Origin: JAHWJX01 sp036386655
GTDB lineage: Bacteria > Pseudomonadota > Alphaproteobacteria > Caulobacterales > Caulobacteraceae
Reading direction: 5' to 3'
Assembly: GCA_036386655.1 (NCBI GenBank)
Contig: DASVVG010000030.1
Coordinates: 1 to 13,271 of the forward strand
Length of the DNA: 13,271 bases
The notes beneath the pieces are model-generated. The model searched no databases. It was not told the DNA's origin and was given only the letters and a program-made list of their open reading frames with translations. The translations under genes and the position numbers were made by a program. Shown here piece by piece: positions 1 through 6,480 of the stretch (position 1 is its first letter; the number at the start of each line of letters is the position of its first letter).

Positions 1-45
1 CGTCAGCAGCGCGGCGGCGCAGGCGGCCAGAAGCGGCTTCAGCAT
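1..45 (-). CDS. N-terminus of an exported protein (partial, cut by left edge)
   Basis: Only the first 15 codons are present, reading MLKPLLAACAAALLT. One basic residue followed by a leucine/alanine-rich hydrophobic run is typical of the start of a Sec signal peptide, so the product is probably periplasmic or outer-membrane. The ATG at 45-43 is supported by an AAGAGG ribosome site on the minus strand, 6 bases upstream, which begins just after the stop of the GFA-family gene. The gap between the two genes is 12 bases, so this is most likely the fourth gene of the rodZ-like/ispG operon. The mature protein is outside the window and its function cannot be told. A cysteine at residue 9 within LAAC looks like a lipobox but lies too close to the start to be a normal lipoprotein cleavage site. 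Confidence 0.6.
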   Translation of the reverse strand, partial: MLKPLLAACAAALLT

Positions 46-57
46 ACGAACCTCTTT

Positions 58-453
58 TCAGTCATCGTGCTCGACCTCCGCCGTGATCGCGACCCACGGG
101 TGCTTGCGCCGCTCCCAGACGGAGAAGCGCGGCGGCGGGAAGGTCGGGTCGGCGAAGGCGCCGAGCGGCACCGCGACCACCCCGGGGAACTTGTCGAGCT
201 CGTAGGCGACCGTGGAGCCGCACTCCGGGCAGAAGCGGTAGGTAGCGGTCGCGCCGCTGTCGGCGATGCGCGTCCAGCTCCTGGAGGCGCCGGTGACGGT
301 CACCTTGTCGGTGGGGAAGCGCGCCTGGGCGGCGAAGGCGCTGCCGCTGCGGCGCTGGCAGGCGAGGCAGTGGCAGACGGAGATGCGGACCGGCACGCCT
401 TCGCACCGCGCCTTGAGCTGACCGCAGCGGCACTCGGCGAGGCGCGTCGTCAT
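58..453 (-). CDS. GFA-family (CENP-V/GFA fold) zinc-binding protein
   Basis: This 131-residue protein belongs to the GFA family, named after glutathione-dependent formaldehyde-activating enzyme. Most members have no proven reaction. The zinc-ligand pattern is complete: CRCG (Cys8, Cys10), CHCLAC (Cys27, Cys29, Cys32) followed by QRRSGSAF, and CPECGS (Cys75, Cys78). This is the usual two-site cysteine layout, and the length is typical for the family. It is probably cytoplasmic, with no signal peptide or membrane segment. The ATG at 453-451 lies one base after the ispG stop (TGA, G, ATG), so translation is likely coupled to ispG. The frame stays open upstream inside ispG, but those extra 23 residues are low-complexity and lack family similarity, so the shorter start is preferred. 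The link to ispG could be functional or only positional. Family is certain; substrate is unknown. Confidence 0.9.
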   Translation of the reverse strand: MTTRLAECRCGQLKARCEGVPVRISVCHCLACQRRSGSAFAAQARFPTDKVTVTGASRSWTRIADSGATATYRFCPECGSTVAYELDKFPGVVAVPLGAFADPTFPPPRFSVWERRKHPWVAITAEVEHDD

Positions 454-454
454 C

Positions 455-1618
455 TCACTCGGCGGCGATGACGGGGGGCGTGAGGCTGGCGGCGGCGCGC
501 TCGGCTTCGAGCTGCGCCGCACGGTCTTCGACCAGGCGGACGATGTGTTCGACCATGCCGTCGTTGCCGAGCTTATGGTCGGGCTTGCCCGTGACGTAGA
601 CCAAGCCCGCGCCCTTGCCGCCGCCCGTGAAGCCGATGTCGGTGTACAGCGCCTCGCCCGGCCCGTTGACGACGCAGCCGATGATGCTGAGCGACATCGG
701 GGTGGAGACGTGGGCGAGCCGCTCCTCGAGGGTCGCGACGGTCTCGATGACGTTGAAGCCCTGACGTGCGCAGGAGGGACACGCGATGATGTTCACGCCA
801 CGGTGGCGCAGGCCGAGCGACTTGAGGATGTCGAAGCCGACCTTGATCTCCTCTACCGGGTCGGCGGCGAGCGAGACACGTATGGTGTCGCCGATGCCGC
901 TCCAGAGCAGGTTCCCGAGGCCGATGGACGACTTGATCGTTCCGGCGCGCAGCGGCCCGGCTTCCGTCACGCCGAGATGCAGCGGGCAGTCGATGGCGTC
1001 GGCGAGCAGCTGGTAGGCGGCGACGGTGAGGAAGGCGTCCGACGCCTTCACGCTGATCTTGAACTCGTGGAAGTCGTGGTCCTGCAGGATGCGGGCGTGG
1101 TTGAGCGCGCTCTCGACCATCGCCTCCGGGCAAGGCTCGCCGTACTTCTCCAGCAGGTCGCGCTCGAGGCTGCCGGCGTTCACGCCGATGCGCATGGAGC
1201 AGCCGTGGTCCTTCGCGGCCTGCACCACGTCGCGCACGCGCTGCGAGTTCCCGATGTTGCCGGGGTTGATGCGCAGGCAGGCGGCGCCCGCCTGGGCCGC
1301 CTCGATCCCCCGCCGGTAGTGGAAGTGGATGTCGGCCACCAGCGGGACCTTCGCGGCGCGCGCGATGGTCCGGAAGGCGGCGGTGCTTTCCTCGTCGGGG
1401 CAGGAGACGCGGACGATGTCGGCGCCGGCCTCTTCGAGGGCGCGGATCTGGTCGATGGTGGCGCCCGCGTCCGAGGTGGGCGTGTTGGTCATCGACTGCA
1501 CGGTGATCGGCGCGCCGCCGCCGACCAGCACGTGGCCGACGCGGATCTGGCGCGACTTGCGGCGCTGGATCATGCGCCAGGGGCGCACGTGCGCGAGGTC
1601 GGAATGGGCGGCGCTCAC
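455..1618 (-). CDS. ispG: 4-hydroxy-3-methylbut-2-en-1-yl diphosphate synthase (flavodoxin-type)
   Basis: IspG (GcpE) converts methylerythritol cyclodiphosphate (MEcPP) to HMBPP, the penultimate step of the MEP isoprenoid pathway, using a [4Fe-4S] cluster and reduced flavodoxin or ferredoxin. The 387-residue length fits the bacterial two-domain form. Visible landmarks are VRPWRMIQRRKSRQIRVG near the start (residues 11-28), the TIM-barrel segments QSMTNTPTSD and DIHFHYRRG, and the C-terminal cluster domain. That domain carries Cys280 and Cys283 in ACPSCARQG, Cys315 in GCVVNGPGEA, and the catalytic-region Glu322. The start is GTG at 1618-1616. It has no strong ribosome site, but the internal ATG (residue 16) would cut the conserved VRPWR segment. 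It lies 40 bases after the rodZ-like gene, with a strong GC hairpin between them, and is coupled to the following GFA gene. The rodZ-ispG order also occurs in Escherichia coli. Confidence 0.98.
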   Translation of the reverse strand: MSAAHSDLAHVRPWRMIQRRKSRQIRVGHVLVGGGAPITVQSMTNTPTSDAGATIDQIRALEEAGADIVRVSCPDEESTAAFRTIARAAKVPLVADIHFHYRRGIEAAQAGAACLRINPGNIGNSQRVRDVVQAAKDHGCSMRIGVNAGSLERDLLEKYGEPCPEAMVESALNHARILQDHDFHEFKISVKASDAFLTVAAYQLLADAIDCPLHLGVTEAGPLRAGTIKSSIGLGNLLWSGIGDTIRVSLAADPVEEIKVGFDILKSLGLRHRGVNIIACPSCARQGFNVIETVATLEERLAHVSTPMSLSIIGCVVNGPGEALYTDIGFTGGGKGAGLVYVTGKPDHKLGNDGMVEHIVRLVEDRAAQLEAERAAASLTPPVIAAE

Positions 1619-1637
1619 GGTGCGAATTTAGGCGCGC

Positions 1638-1652
1638 GGCGGCCGGGCCGCC
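1638..1652. other. GC-rich intercistronic inverted repeat between the rodZ-like gene and ispG
   Basis: GGCGGCC and GGCCGCC flank a single central G, a perfect 7-bp inverted repeat. In RNA it would fold as a 6-bp all-GC stem with a 3-base loop. It sits inside the 40-base gap between the rodZ-like stop and the ispG GTG. No U-run follows directly on the minus strand (the next bases are GCGCGCC, then TAAATTC), so it is not a standard intrinsic terminator. It could act as a processing or attenuation hairpin that sets ispG level, or be chance in GC-rich DNA. Confidence 0.4.
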
Positions 1653-1658
1653 AGCGGC

Positions 1659-2627
1659 TCAGCGGGCGAGCTGCTGGAGCGAGACGACGGCGCCCGCCAG
1701 CTGTCCCTTGAAGCGGCCGAAGGCGTAGACGTCCACGGCCTCCGGCTTCGAGACCTCGACGGTGTAGCCGGGCGCGGGCGGGCTCCGCCACGAGTCGCCG
1801 GGCGACAGGTGCCGGGCGAAGATGATCTGGCCGCGCGGGTCCTTAACGATGACCGCCACGCCGCTGCGGGCGACGAGGGAGACCGTCTGGGCCGGAGCGC
1901 CGGCGCCGTGGGCGACCGGCCTCACGCCGTTGGCTGTGGCGGGCGGCGGCGCGGGCGGCAGGGTCACGGTGTTCACCGGCATGGCGCCGGGGATCTGCAG
2001 CGGGATGATCTCGCCCGCGGCGAAGGCGTCGAGGCCGGGCGTGACGTAGGGCGCGGGCGTCGTTTGTTCTGAGGGGGCCGGCGTCGGGGTCCCGATGGGA
2101 ACGGGGGCGGTCGGTGCCGAGGCGGCGAGCCAGGCCTGCGGCGCCTCCGGCACTTCGGGCGCGACGGCGTCCTGGAAGGTGACGGCGCGCTGGGCGACGT
2201 TCCAGAGCAGCACGGCCACGGCCAGCACGGCCCCGGCTCCGATCAGCAGCGGATAACGGACCCCGCCCTTCTCATGCTGCACGCCGATCGGCGCGCGCAG
2301 GGATTGGGCGTCGGGGTCGGGGAGTTCGCTGCGGAAGCGCTCCGCCACCATCTCGCCGTCGAGGCCCAGAGCCTTGGCGTAGGATTTGGCGTAACCGACG
2401 GCGAAGGGCCGCGAGGGCAGCAGGTCGCCCCGCATGTCCTCGATGGCGGCGAGGTAGGCGCGGCGGACGCGGGTGAGCTCGGCCACCTGCTGGAGGGTCA
2501 GGCCTTGCGCTTCGCGCGCGGCGCGCAGCTGGGCGCCTACCGTCACGGGTTCCTCCGCAGCGCGAGCCGCGCGGTGTTCGGCCAGCATGACCGTGTTGTT
2601 CGTGACGGAGCCTGTGTCCTTAGGCAT
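1659..2627 (-). CDS. rodZ: RodZ-like membrane helix-turn-helix protein
   Basis: This 322-residue bitopic membrane protein has a RodZ layout. A cytoplasmic Cro/XRE-type HTH domain spans about residues 28-90 (VGAQLRAAREAQGLTLQQVA, then FAVGYAKSYAKALGLD). One transmembrane helix lies at about 125-143, followed by a long Pro/Ala/Thr-rich periplasmic linker and a C-terminal beta domain at about 248-322, matching DUF4115/RodZ-C. RodZ links MreB to the periplasmic cell-wall elongation machinery. The start at 2627-2625 (MPKDTG) has an AGAAGAGG ribosome site 7 bases upstream. The frame stays open 30 codons further, but that part is basic and lacks family features. The gene is immediately upstream of ispG, the same order as in E. 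coli, which supports orthology. A divergent RodZ-fold HTH protein with another role is the main alternative, so the gene symbol is less sure than the fold. Confidence 0.82.
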   Translation of the reverse strand: MPKDTGSVTNNTVMLAEHRAARAAEEPVTVGAQLRAAREAQGLTLQQVAELTRVRRAYLAAIEDMRGDLLPSRPFAVGYAKSYAKALGLDGEMVAERFRSELPDPDAQSLRAPIGVQHEKGGVRYPLLIGAGAVLAVAVLLWNVAQRAVTFQDAVAPEVPEAPQAWLAASAPTAPVPIGTPTPAPSEQTTPAPYVTPGLDAFAAGEIIPLQIPGAMPVNTVTLPPAPPPATANGVRPVAHGAGAPAQTVSLVARSGVAVIVKDPRGQIIFARHLSPGDSWRSPPAPGYTVEVSKPEAVDVYAFGRFKGQLAGAVVSLQQLAR

Positions 2628-2671
2628 CCGAGCGCCTCTTCTGCCGCGCTTCGGGCCCGTTCCCGCGCGCG

Positions 2672-2689
2672 GACTGGTGAAATTCAGTC
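2672..2689. promoter_or_regulatory. Short inverted repeat upstream of the rodZ-like gene
   Basis: GACTG and CAGTC are separated by 8 bases in a relatively AT-rich patch (TGAAATT) within the 113-base gap between the ptsP stop and the rodZ-like start. It could be a weak operator, or a weak hairpin downstream of ptsP. The arms are only 5 bp and no U-tract follows. This gap should hold the promoter of the rodZ-like/ispG operon: TTGAAA on the minus strand at 2728-2723 resembles a -35 box, but I see no convincing -10 at the right distance. Confidence 0.2.
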
Positions 2690-2740
2690 TAAACAGCTTA
2701 ACGCCTGAATAACGCATGAACGTTTCAACGGCCGATAAGA

Positions 2741-5005
2741 TCAGACGGCGACGTTTAGTTTCCTGACCAGTGTCTCAATTTCGTCGCGCACTGTTCCTGC
2801 CGAGCTTCGCAGCAGGTTGGCGACGCCGCGCGACGCGGCCTCCCGGTCCATGGACAGGATCATGCGTTTGACGGGGCCGACGCCGGCCGGCGGCAGCGAC
2901 AGGCGATCGAAGCCGAGGGCGACCAGGGCGAAGGCTTCCAGCGGCCGCCCGGCGTGCTCGCCGCAGACGGAGACGGGGGTGCCGCTCTCCGCGGCGGCCT
3001 CCTGCACCGCCTTCAGAGCCCGCAGCGCCGGCGGCGACAGCAGGTCGTAGCGGTCGGCGGTGCGCGGGTTCCCGCGGTCGGCGGCGAACAGGTACTGCAT
3101 CAGGTCGTTGGTGCCGATCGACAGGAAGTCGACCATCGGCAGCAGCGCGTCGAGGTGCCAGATCAACGACGGCGCCTCGACCATGGCGCCCACGCGCAGC
3201 ACGCTGGGCGTCGGCCGGCCGCGGCGGGCGGCCCAGGCGATCTCCTGGTCGACATAGCGGCGGGCGGCGCGGAACTCGTCGCAGCTGGCCACCAGCGGGA
3301 ACATGATCCTGAGCTCGCGGTCCTTCACCGCCCAGATCAGCGCGCGCAGCTGCAGGCGCAGCAGCGCGGGACGGTCGAGGCCCATGCGGATGGCGCGCCA
3401 GCCCAGCGCCGGATTGTCCTCGCGCTCGGCCTCCATGTACGGCAGCACCTTGTCGCCGCCGAGGTCGAGGGTGCGGAAGGTGACGGGGCGCTCGCCGGCG
3501 GCCTCCAGCACCTTGCCGTAGAGCTTGGCCTGCGCCCCGAGGCGCGGGAGCTCCTCGGCGACCATGAACTGGAACTCGGTGCGGAAGAGGCCGATGCCCT
3601 CCGCGCCACTCTCGTCCAACGCGCCGAGGTCGACCGCGAGGCCGGCGTTCATCAGCAGCGTGATCTGGGCTCCGTCGGCGGTGACGGCGGGGGTCTCGCG
3701 CAGCTTGGCGAACTCCGCGCGCCGGTGGCTGCGGATGTCGATGCGCGACTTGTAGGCGTCGATGATGTCCGGGCGCGGCCGCAGGTACGCCTGGCCCGCC
3801 TCACCGTCCACGATGACGGGGTCGCCCTCCGAGACGTGGTCGCGCAGGCCGGGCACGCGCCCGACGCAGGGGATCTCCAGCGCGCGGGCCACCAGCGAGG
3901 CGTGGCTCTGCGCCCCGCCCTCCTCCAGCAGCAGGCCCTTCAGGTTGGCGCGGTCGTACTCGAGCAGGTCGGCGGGACCGAGGTTCCGCGCGATCAGGAT
4001 GGCGTCCTCGGGCAGGGAGCGCACGCCAGGGCGCTCGCCGGACAGGTGGCGCAGCAGGCGGTCGGCCAAATCCTCGAAGTCGTGCAGGCGCTCGCGCAGG
4101 TAGGCGTCGCGCGCCGCAGCGAAGCGGGCGCGGTGCTCGGAGCGGACGCGCTCGACGGCGGCCTCGGCGGTGAGGCCGGAGCGGACCGCCTCCTCCAGGC
4201 TGCGGTTCCAGCCGCGGTCGTGCGCGAACATGCGGTAGGTCTCGAGCACCTCGAAGGGCAGGCCCGAGAGGCCGTGGTGGCCCTCCAGCATGTCGTCGAG
4301 CTGCTTGCGAAGCGACGCGTGCGCGCGGCGCAGCCGCATCTCCTCCAGCAGCGGATCGTCGGAGAGCAGGCGCTCGGGCGCGACCGGCGTCTCGTGCAGG
4401 ACGGCGCGGCCGAAGGCGAGGCCCTCGGAGAACTTCAGCCCCTTGATGCGCTCGGAGCGCTTGGGCGCGATCTCCAGCTCGCTGAGGTCGGACTGTCCCA
4501 CCAGCTCGCCGCCGGCGACCATCTCGGCCAGCACCATGGCGATCGTCTGCAGGTCCTCGACCTCGTCCTCGTCGTAGGAGCGGGCGGCGCGGTTCTGCAC
4601 CACCAGCACGCCGATCGAGCGGCCGCCGCGCAGGATCGGGACGCCCAGCATGGCGTGGTAGGGGTCCTCCCCCGTCTCCGGCCGGTACGAGAACGCCGGG
4701 TGCGAGGGAGCGTCGGAGACGTTCAGCGGCTCGCCGGTGCGCATGATCAGGCCGGCCAGGCCCTCGCCGGGGCGCAGGCGGGTCTTGTGCACGGCCGACG
4801 GGTTCAGGCCTTCGGTGGCGAACAGCTCGAGATCGTTGTTCGCCCGGCGCAGGTAGATCGAGCAGACGTCGGCGACCATCGAGGCGGCGATGATCCGGAC
4901 CACGGCGTCGAGGCGCCCCTGGGCGGGGCCGCCGCCGGCCATGGCCTCGCGGATCTGCCGGAGCAGACTGCGCGGACCGCGGATCGCGAGCGCCGACTTG
5001 GCCAT
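2741..5005 (-). CDS. ptsP: PTS-Ntr enzyme I (phosphoenolpyruvate-protein phosphotransferase) with GAF domain
   Basis: EI-Ntr takes phosphate from PEP and passes it through NPr to EIIA-Ntr, a regulatory rather than sugar-transport relay. The 754 residues hold an N-terminal GAF sensor domain (about 25-165) and the PEP-utilizer N-domain that binds the HPr-like protein (about 185-310). Next come the swivelling phosphohistidine domain with His368 in GGAQSHASLVAR, and a TIM-barrel PEP domain with FRTEF (474-478), FRTLDLGGDK (510-519), GTNDLMQY (631-638) and catalytic Cys681 in VCGEH. All key residues are intact. The ATG at 5005 has GGAGAAG 10 bases upstream. In Caulobacter crescentus the GAF domain of this enzyme is known to respond to glutamine and control ppGpp through SpoT; the same role here is inference. 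It is divergent from lysA and followed on the same strand, after 113 bases, by the rodZ-like operon. Confidence 0.97.
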   Translation of the reverse strand: MAKSALAIRGPRSLLRQIREAMAGGGPAQGRLDAVVRIIAASMVADVCSIYLRRANNDLELFATEGLNPSAVHKTRLRPGEGLAGLIMRTGEPLNVSDAPSHPAFSYRPETGEDPYHAMLGVPILRGGRSIGVLVVQNRAARSYDEDEVEDLQTIAMVLAEMVAGGELVGQSDLSELEIAPKRSERIKGLKFSEGLAFGRAVLHETPVAPERLLSDDPLLEEMRLRRAHASLRKQLDDMLEGHHGLSGLPFEVLETYRMFAHDRGWNRSLEEAVRSGLTAEAAVERVRSEHRARFAAARDAYLRERLHDFEDLADRLLRHLSGERPGVRSLPEDAILIARNLGPADLLEYDRANLKGLLLEEGGAQSHASLVARALEIPCVGRVPGLRDHVSEGDPVIVDGEAGQAYLRPRPDIIDAYKSRIDIRSHRRAEFAKLRETPAVTADGAQITLLMNAGLAVDLGALDESGAEGIGLFRTEFQFMVAEELPRLGAQAKLYGKVLEAAGERPVTFRTLDLGGDKVLPYMEAEREDNPALGWRAIRMGLDRPALLRLQLRALIWAVKDRELRIMFPLVASCDEFRAARRYVDQEIAWAARRGRPTPSVLRVGAMVEAPSLIWHLDALLPMVDFLSIGTNDLMQYLFAADRGNPRTADRYDLLSPPALRALKAVQEAAAESGTPVSVCGEHAGRPLEAFALVALGFDRLSLPPAGVGPVKRMILSMDREAASRGVANLLRSSAGTVRDEIETLVRKLNVAV

Positions 5006-5033
5006 TTCCGGCGGCTTCTCCCTCGAAAACGCC

Positions 5034-5047
5034 CAGGCTTTCGCCTG
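5034..5047. other. Small hairpin in the ptsP-lysA divergent region
   Basis: CAGGC and GCCTG flank TTTC, giving a perfect 5-bp stem with a tetraloop. It lies between the candidate shared promoter core and the ptsP ribosome site, so it would be in the 5' leader of the ptsP mRNA about 30 bases before the ATG. It may be a leader hairpin or half of an operator; chance is possible at this size. Confidence 0.25.
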
Positions 5048-5055
5048 AGAACCGA

Positions 5056-5062
5056 CTATAAC
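5056..5062 (+). promoter_or_regulatory. Candidate -10 element for lysA (and, on the opposite strand, ptsP)
   Basis: CTATAAC is the only strongly AT-rich hexamer-like element in the 109-base ptsP-lysA gap. It fits the known Caulobacter housekeeping -10 pattern (GCTANAWC) at every position except the first G. Read on the minus strand, the same bases give TATAGT, one mismatch from TATAAT, so it could serve both directions. No good -35 partner is seen on either strand. It would place the lysA start of transcription roughly 45 bases before the GTG. Confidence 0.35.
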
Positions 5063-5114
5063 CTGCGTCGCCGGGCGGCGCCGGTCCTTCTTCTCACCTC
5101 GCTACAGAACGTTC

Positions 5115-6377
5115 GTGAACCATTTTGAGGACCACGGGGGCGAACTCTGGTGCGAGGGCGTCTCCCTCGCCGCCCTGGCGGAGGCGGTCGGGACCCCCGT
5201 CTACGTCTATTCCACGGCGACCCTGACGCGGCATTACCGCGTGTACGCCGAGGCGTTTTCGGGGCGGCGGGCGCTGGTCGCGTATGCGGTCAAGGCGAAC
5301 GGCAACCTGTCGGTGCTGCGGACGCTGGCGCGGCTGGGCGCGGGGGCCGACACCGTCTCCGAGGGCGAGATCCGCCGCGCGCTGGCCGCCGGCGTGCCGC
5401 CGGAGCGGATCATCTTCTCGGGCATGGGCAAGACGGACGCGGAGCTGGCCTTCGCCTGCGCGCTGCCGGGGCTGCAGGTCAACGTGGAGAGCGAGCCGGA
5501 GCTGGCCCGCCTGAGCGCCGCCGCCCGTCAGGCGGGGACCAGGCCCCTGGTGGTGTTCCGGGTGAACCCCGACGTGCAGGCCGGCGGCCACGCCAAGATC
5601 TCGACGGGCGCGGCGCACAACAAGTTCGGCGTGGCCGTGGACGAGACCGCACGGCTGTACCGGGCCGCCCTGGAAGGCGGCGCGGTGGACCCGGTCGGGC
5701 TGGCGCTGCACATCGGCAGCCAGATCAGCGACCTGGCCCCGTTCGCCAGCGCCTGGACGCGCCTGCGGCAGATGGCGGAGGCGTTCCGCTCGCAGGGGTT
5801 GCCGGTGCGCCGGCTCGACCTCGGCGGGGGCCTCGCGGTCCCCTACTTCAACACGCCCGACCCGCCGGAGCCGGCGGCGCTCGGACGGGTGGCGGAGGAG
5901 GTGTTCGCCGGCTTCGACGTGGAGCTGGCGGTCGAGCCGGGGCGCGCCATCGCGGGCAACGCCGGCGTGCTGCTGAGCCGCGTCGTGCACGTGAACCGGC
6001 GCGGCGCGGGTCCGTGCTTCCTGGTGCTCGACGCGGGCATGAACGACCTGCTGCGGCCGACGCTCTACGAGGCCTGGCACGACCTCCGGCCCGTGCGGCC
6101 GCGGGGCGGCGCGCCGGTGACCTACGACGTGGTCGGGCCGGTCTGCGAAACCAGCGACATGTTCGGGCGCGACCGTTCGTTGCCGCCGCTCGAGGCGGGC
6201 GACCTCGTCGCGTTCATGAGCGCCGGCGCCTACGGCGCGACGATGTCGAGCGAGTACAACGCGCGCCCGCTCGTGCCGGAGGTGCTGGTCGACGGCGAGC
6301 GCTGGGCGGTGGTCCGGCCGCGGCCCAGCTACGACGAGATGCTGGAGCGGGAGCCGCTGGCCGACTGGCTGCGGTAG
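5115..6377 (+). CDS. lysA: Diaminopimelate decarboxylase
   Basis: LysA removes CO2 from meso-diaminopimelate to give L-lysine, the last step of lysine synthesis, using PLP. It also draws on the DAP pool needed for peptidoglycan. The 420-residue length is standard. Fold type III features are all present: the PLP lysine Lys60 in AYAVKANGN, HIGSQI (199-204) in the barrel, the phosphate-binding LGGGL (236-240), EPGR (274-277), and the C-terminal beta-domain residues Cys344 in CETSDMFGRDR and Tyr373 in GAYGATMSSEYN. The start is GTG at 5115, giving MNHFEDHGG, consistent with the short N-terminus usual before VSLAALAEAVGTPVYVY. The ribosome site is weak. The gene is alone on its strand: divergent from ptsP, and 103 bases from the next gene, a TonB receptor with no obvious shared role. 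Misassignment to another PLP decarboxylase (arginine, ornithine) is unlikely given the CETSD and AYG motifs. Confidence 0.97.
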   Translation: MNHFEDHGGELWCEGVSLAALAEAVGTPVYVYSTATLTRHYRVYAEAFSGRRALVAYAVKANGNLSVLRTLARLGAGADTVSEGEIRRALAAGVPPERIIFSGMGKTDAELAFACALPGLQVNVESEPELARLSAAARQAGTRPLVVFRVNPDVQAGGHAKISTGAAHNKFGVAVDETARLYRAALEGGAVDPVGLALHIGSQISDLAPFASAWTRLRQMAEAFRSQGLPVRRLDLGGGLAVPYFNTPDPPEPAALGRVAEEVFAGFDVELAVEPGRAIAGNAGVLLSRVVHVNRRGAGPCFLVLDAGMNDLLRPTLYEAWHDLRPVRPRGGAPVTYDVVGPVCETSDMFGRDRSLPPLEAGDLVAFMSAGAYGATMSSEYNARPLVPEVLVDGERWAVVRPRPSYDEMLEREPLADWLR

Positions 6378-6415
6378 CGGCGGCGCGCCCCTCCACATTG
6401 CCAAAAAGACATTTG

Positions 6416-6436
6416 AGGCGAGGGTCGAATTCGCCT
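6416..6436. other. Inverted repeat between lysA and the first TonB receptor
   Basis: AGGCGA and TCGCCT form a perfect 6-bp inverted repeat around 9 bases, followed on the plus strand by TTCC. It lies 38 bases after the lysA stop, in the 103-base gap. It may be a weak terminator for lysA or an operator or leader hairpin for the receptor gene. The short T-run makes a strong intrinsic terminator unlikely. Confidence 0.3.
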
Positions 6437-6480
6437 TTCCTCCCGCAAGCAGGACACGTTGTCCGGCCGGGAGAGCTGCC

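Noticed and set aside
1..45. Lipoprotein signal in the truncated left-edge protein
   Set aside because: The cysteine is at residue 9, too close to the start for normal signal peptidase II cleavage; a plain Sec signal is more likely.
454..522. Upstream extension of the GFA-family gene inside ispG
   Set aside because: The extra 23 residues are Ser/Pro-rich, overlap the ispG coding end, and lack family similarity; the ATG at 453 places CRCG at the expected distance from the N-terminus.
2628..2717. 30-codon extension of the RodZ-like gene
   Set aside because: The ATG at 2627 has a strong AGAAGAGG ribosome site; the extension is basic, not HTH-like, and occupies the promoter region.
6398..6426. 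TTGCCA as a -35 box for the first receptor
   Set aside because: No -10-like hexamer occurs 15-19 bases downstream; the bases there are GC-rich.
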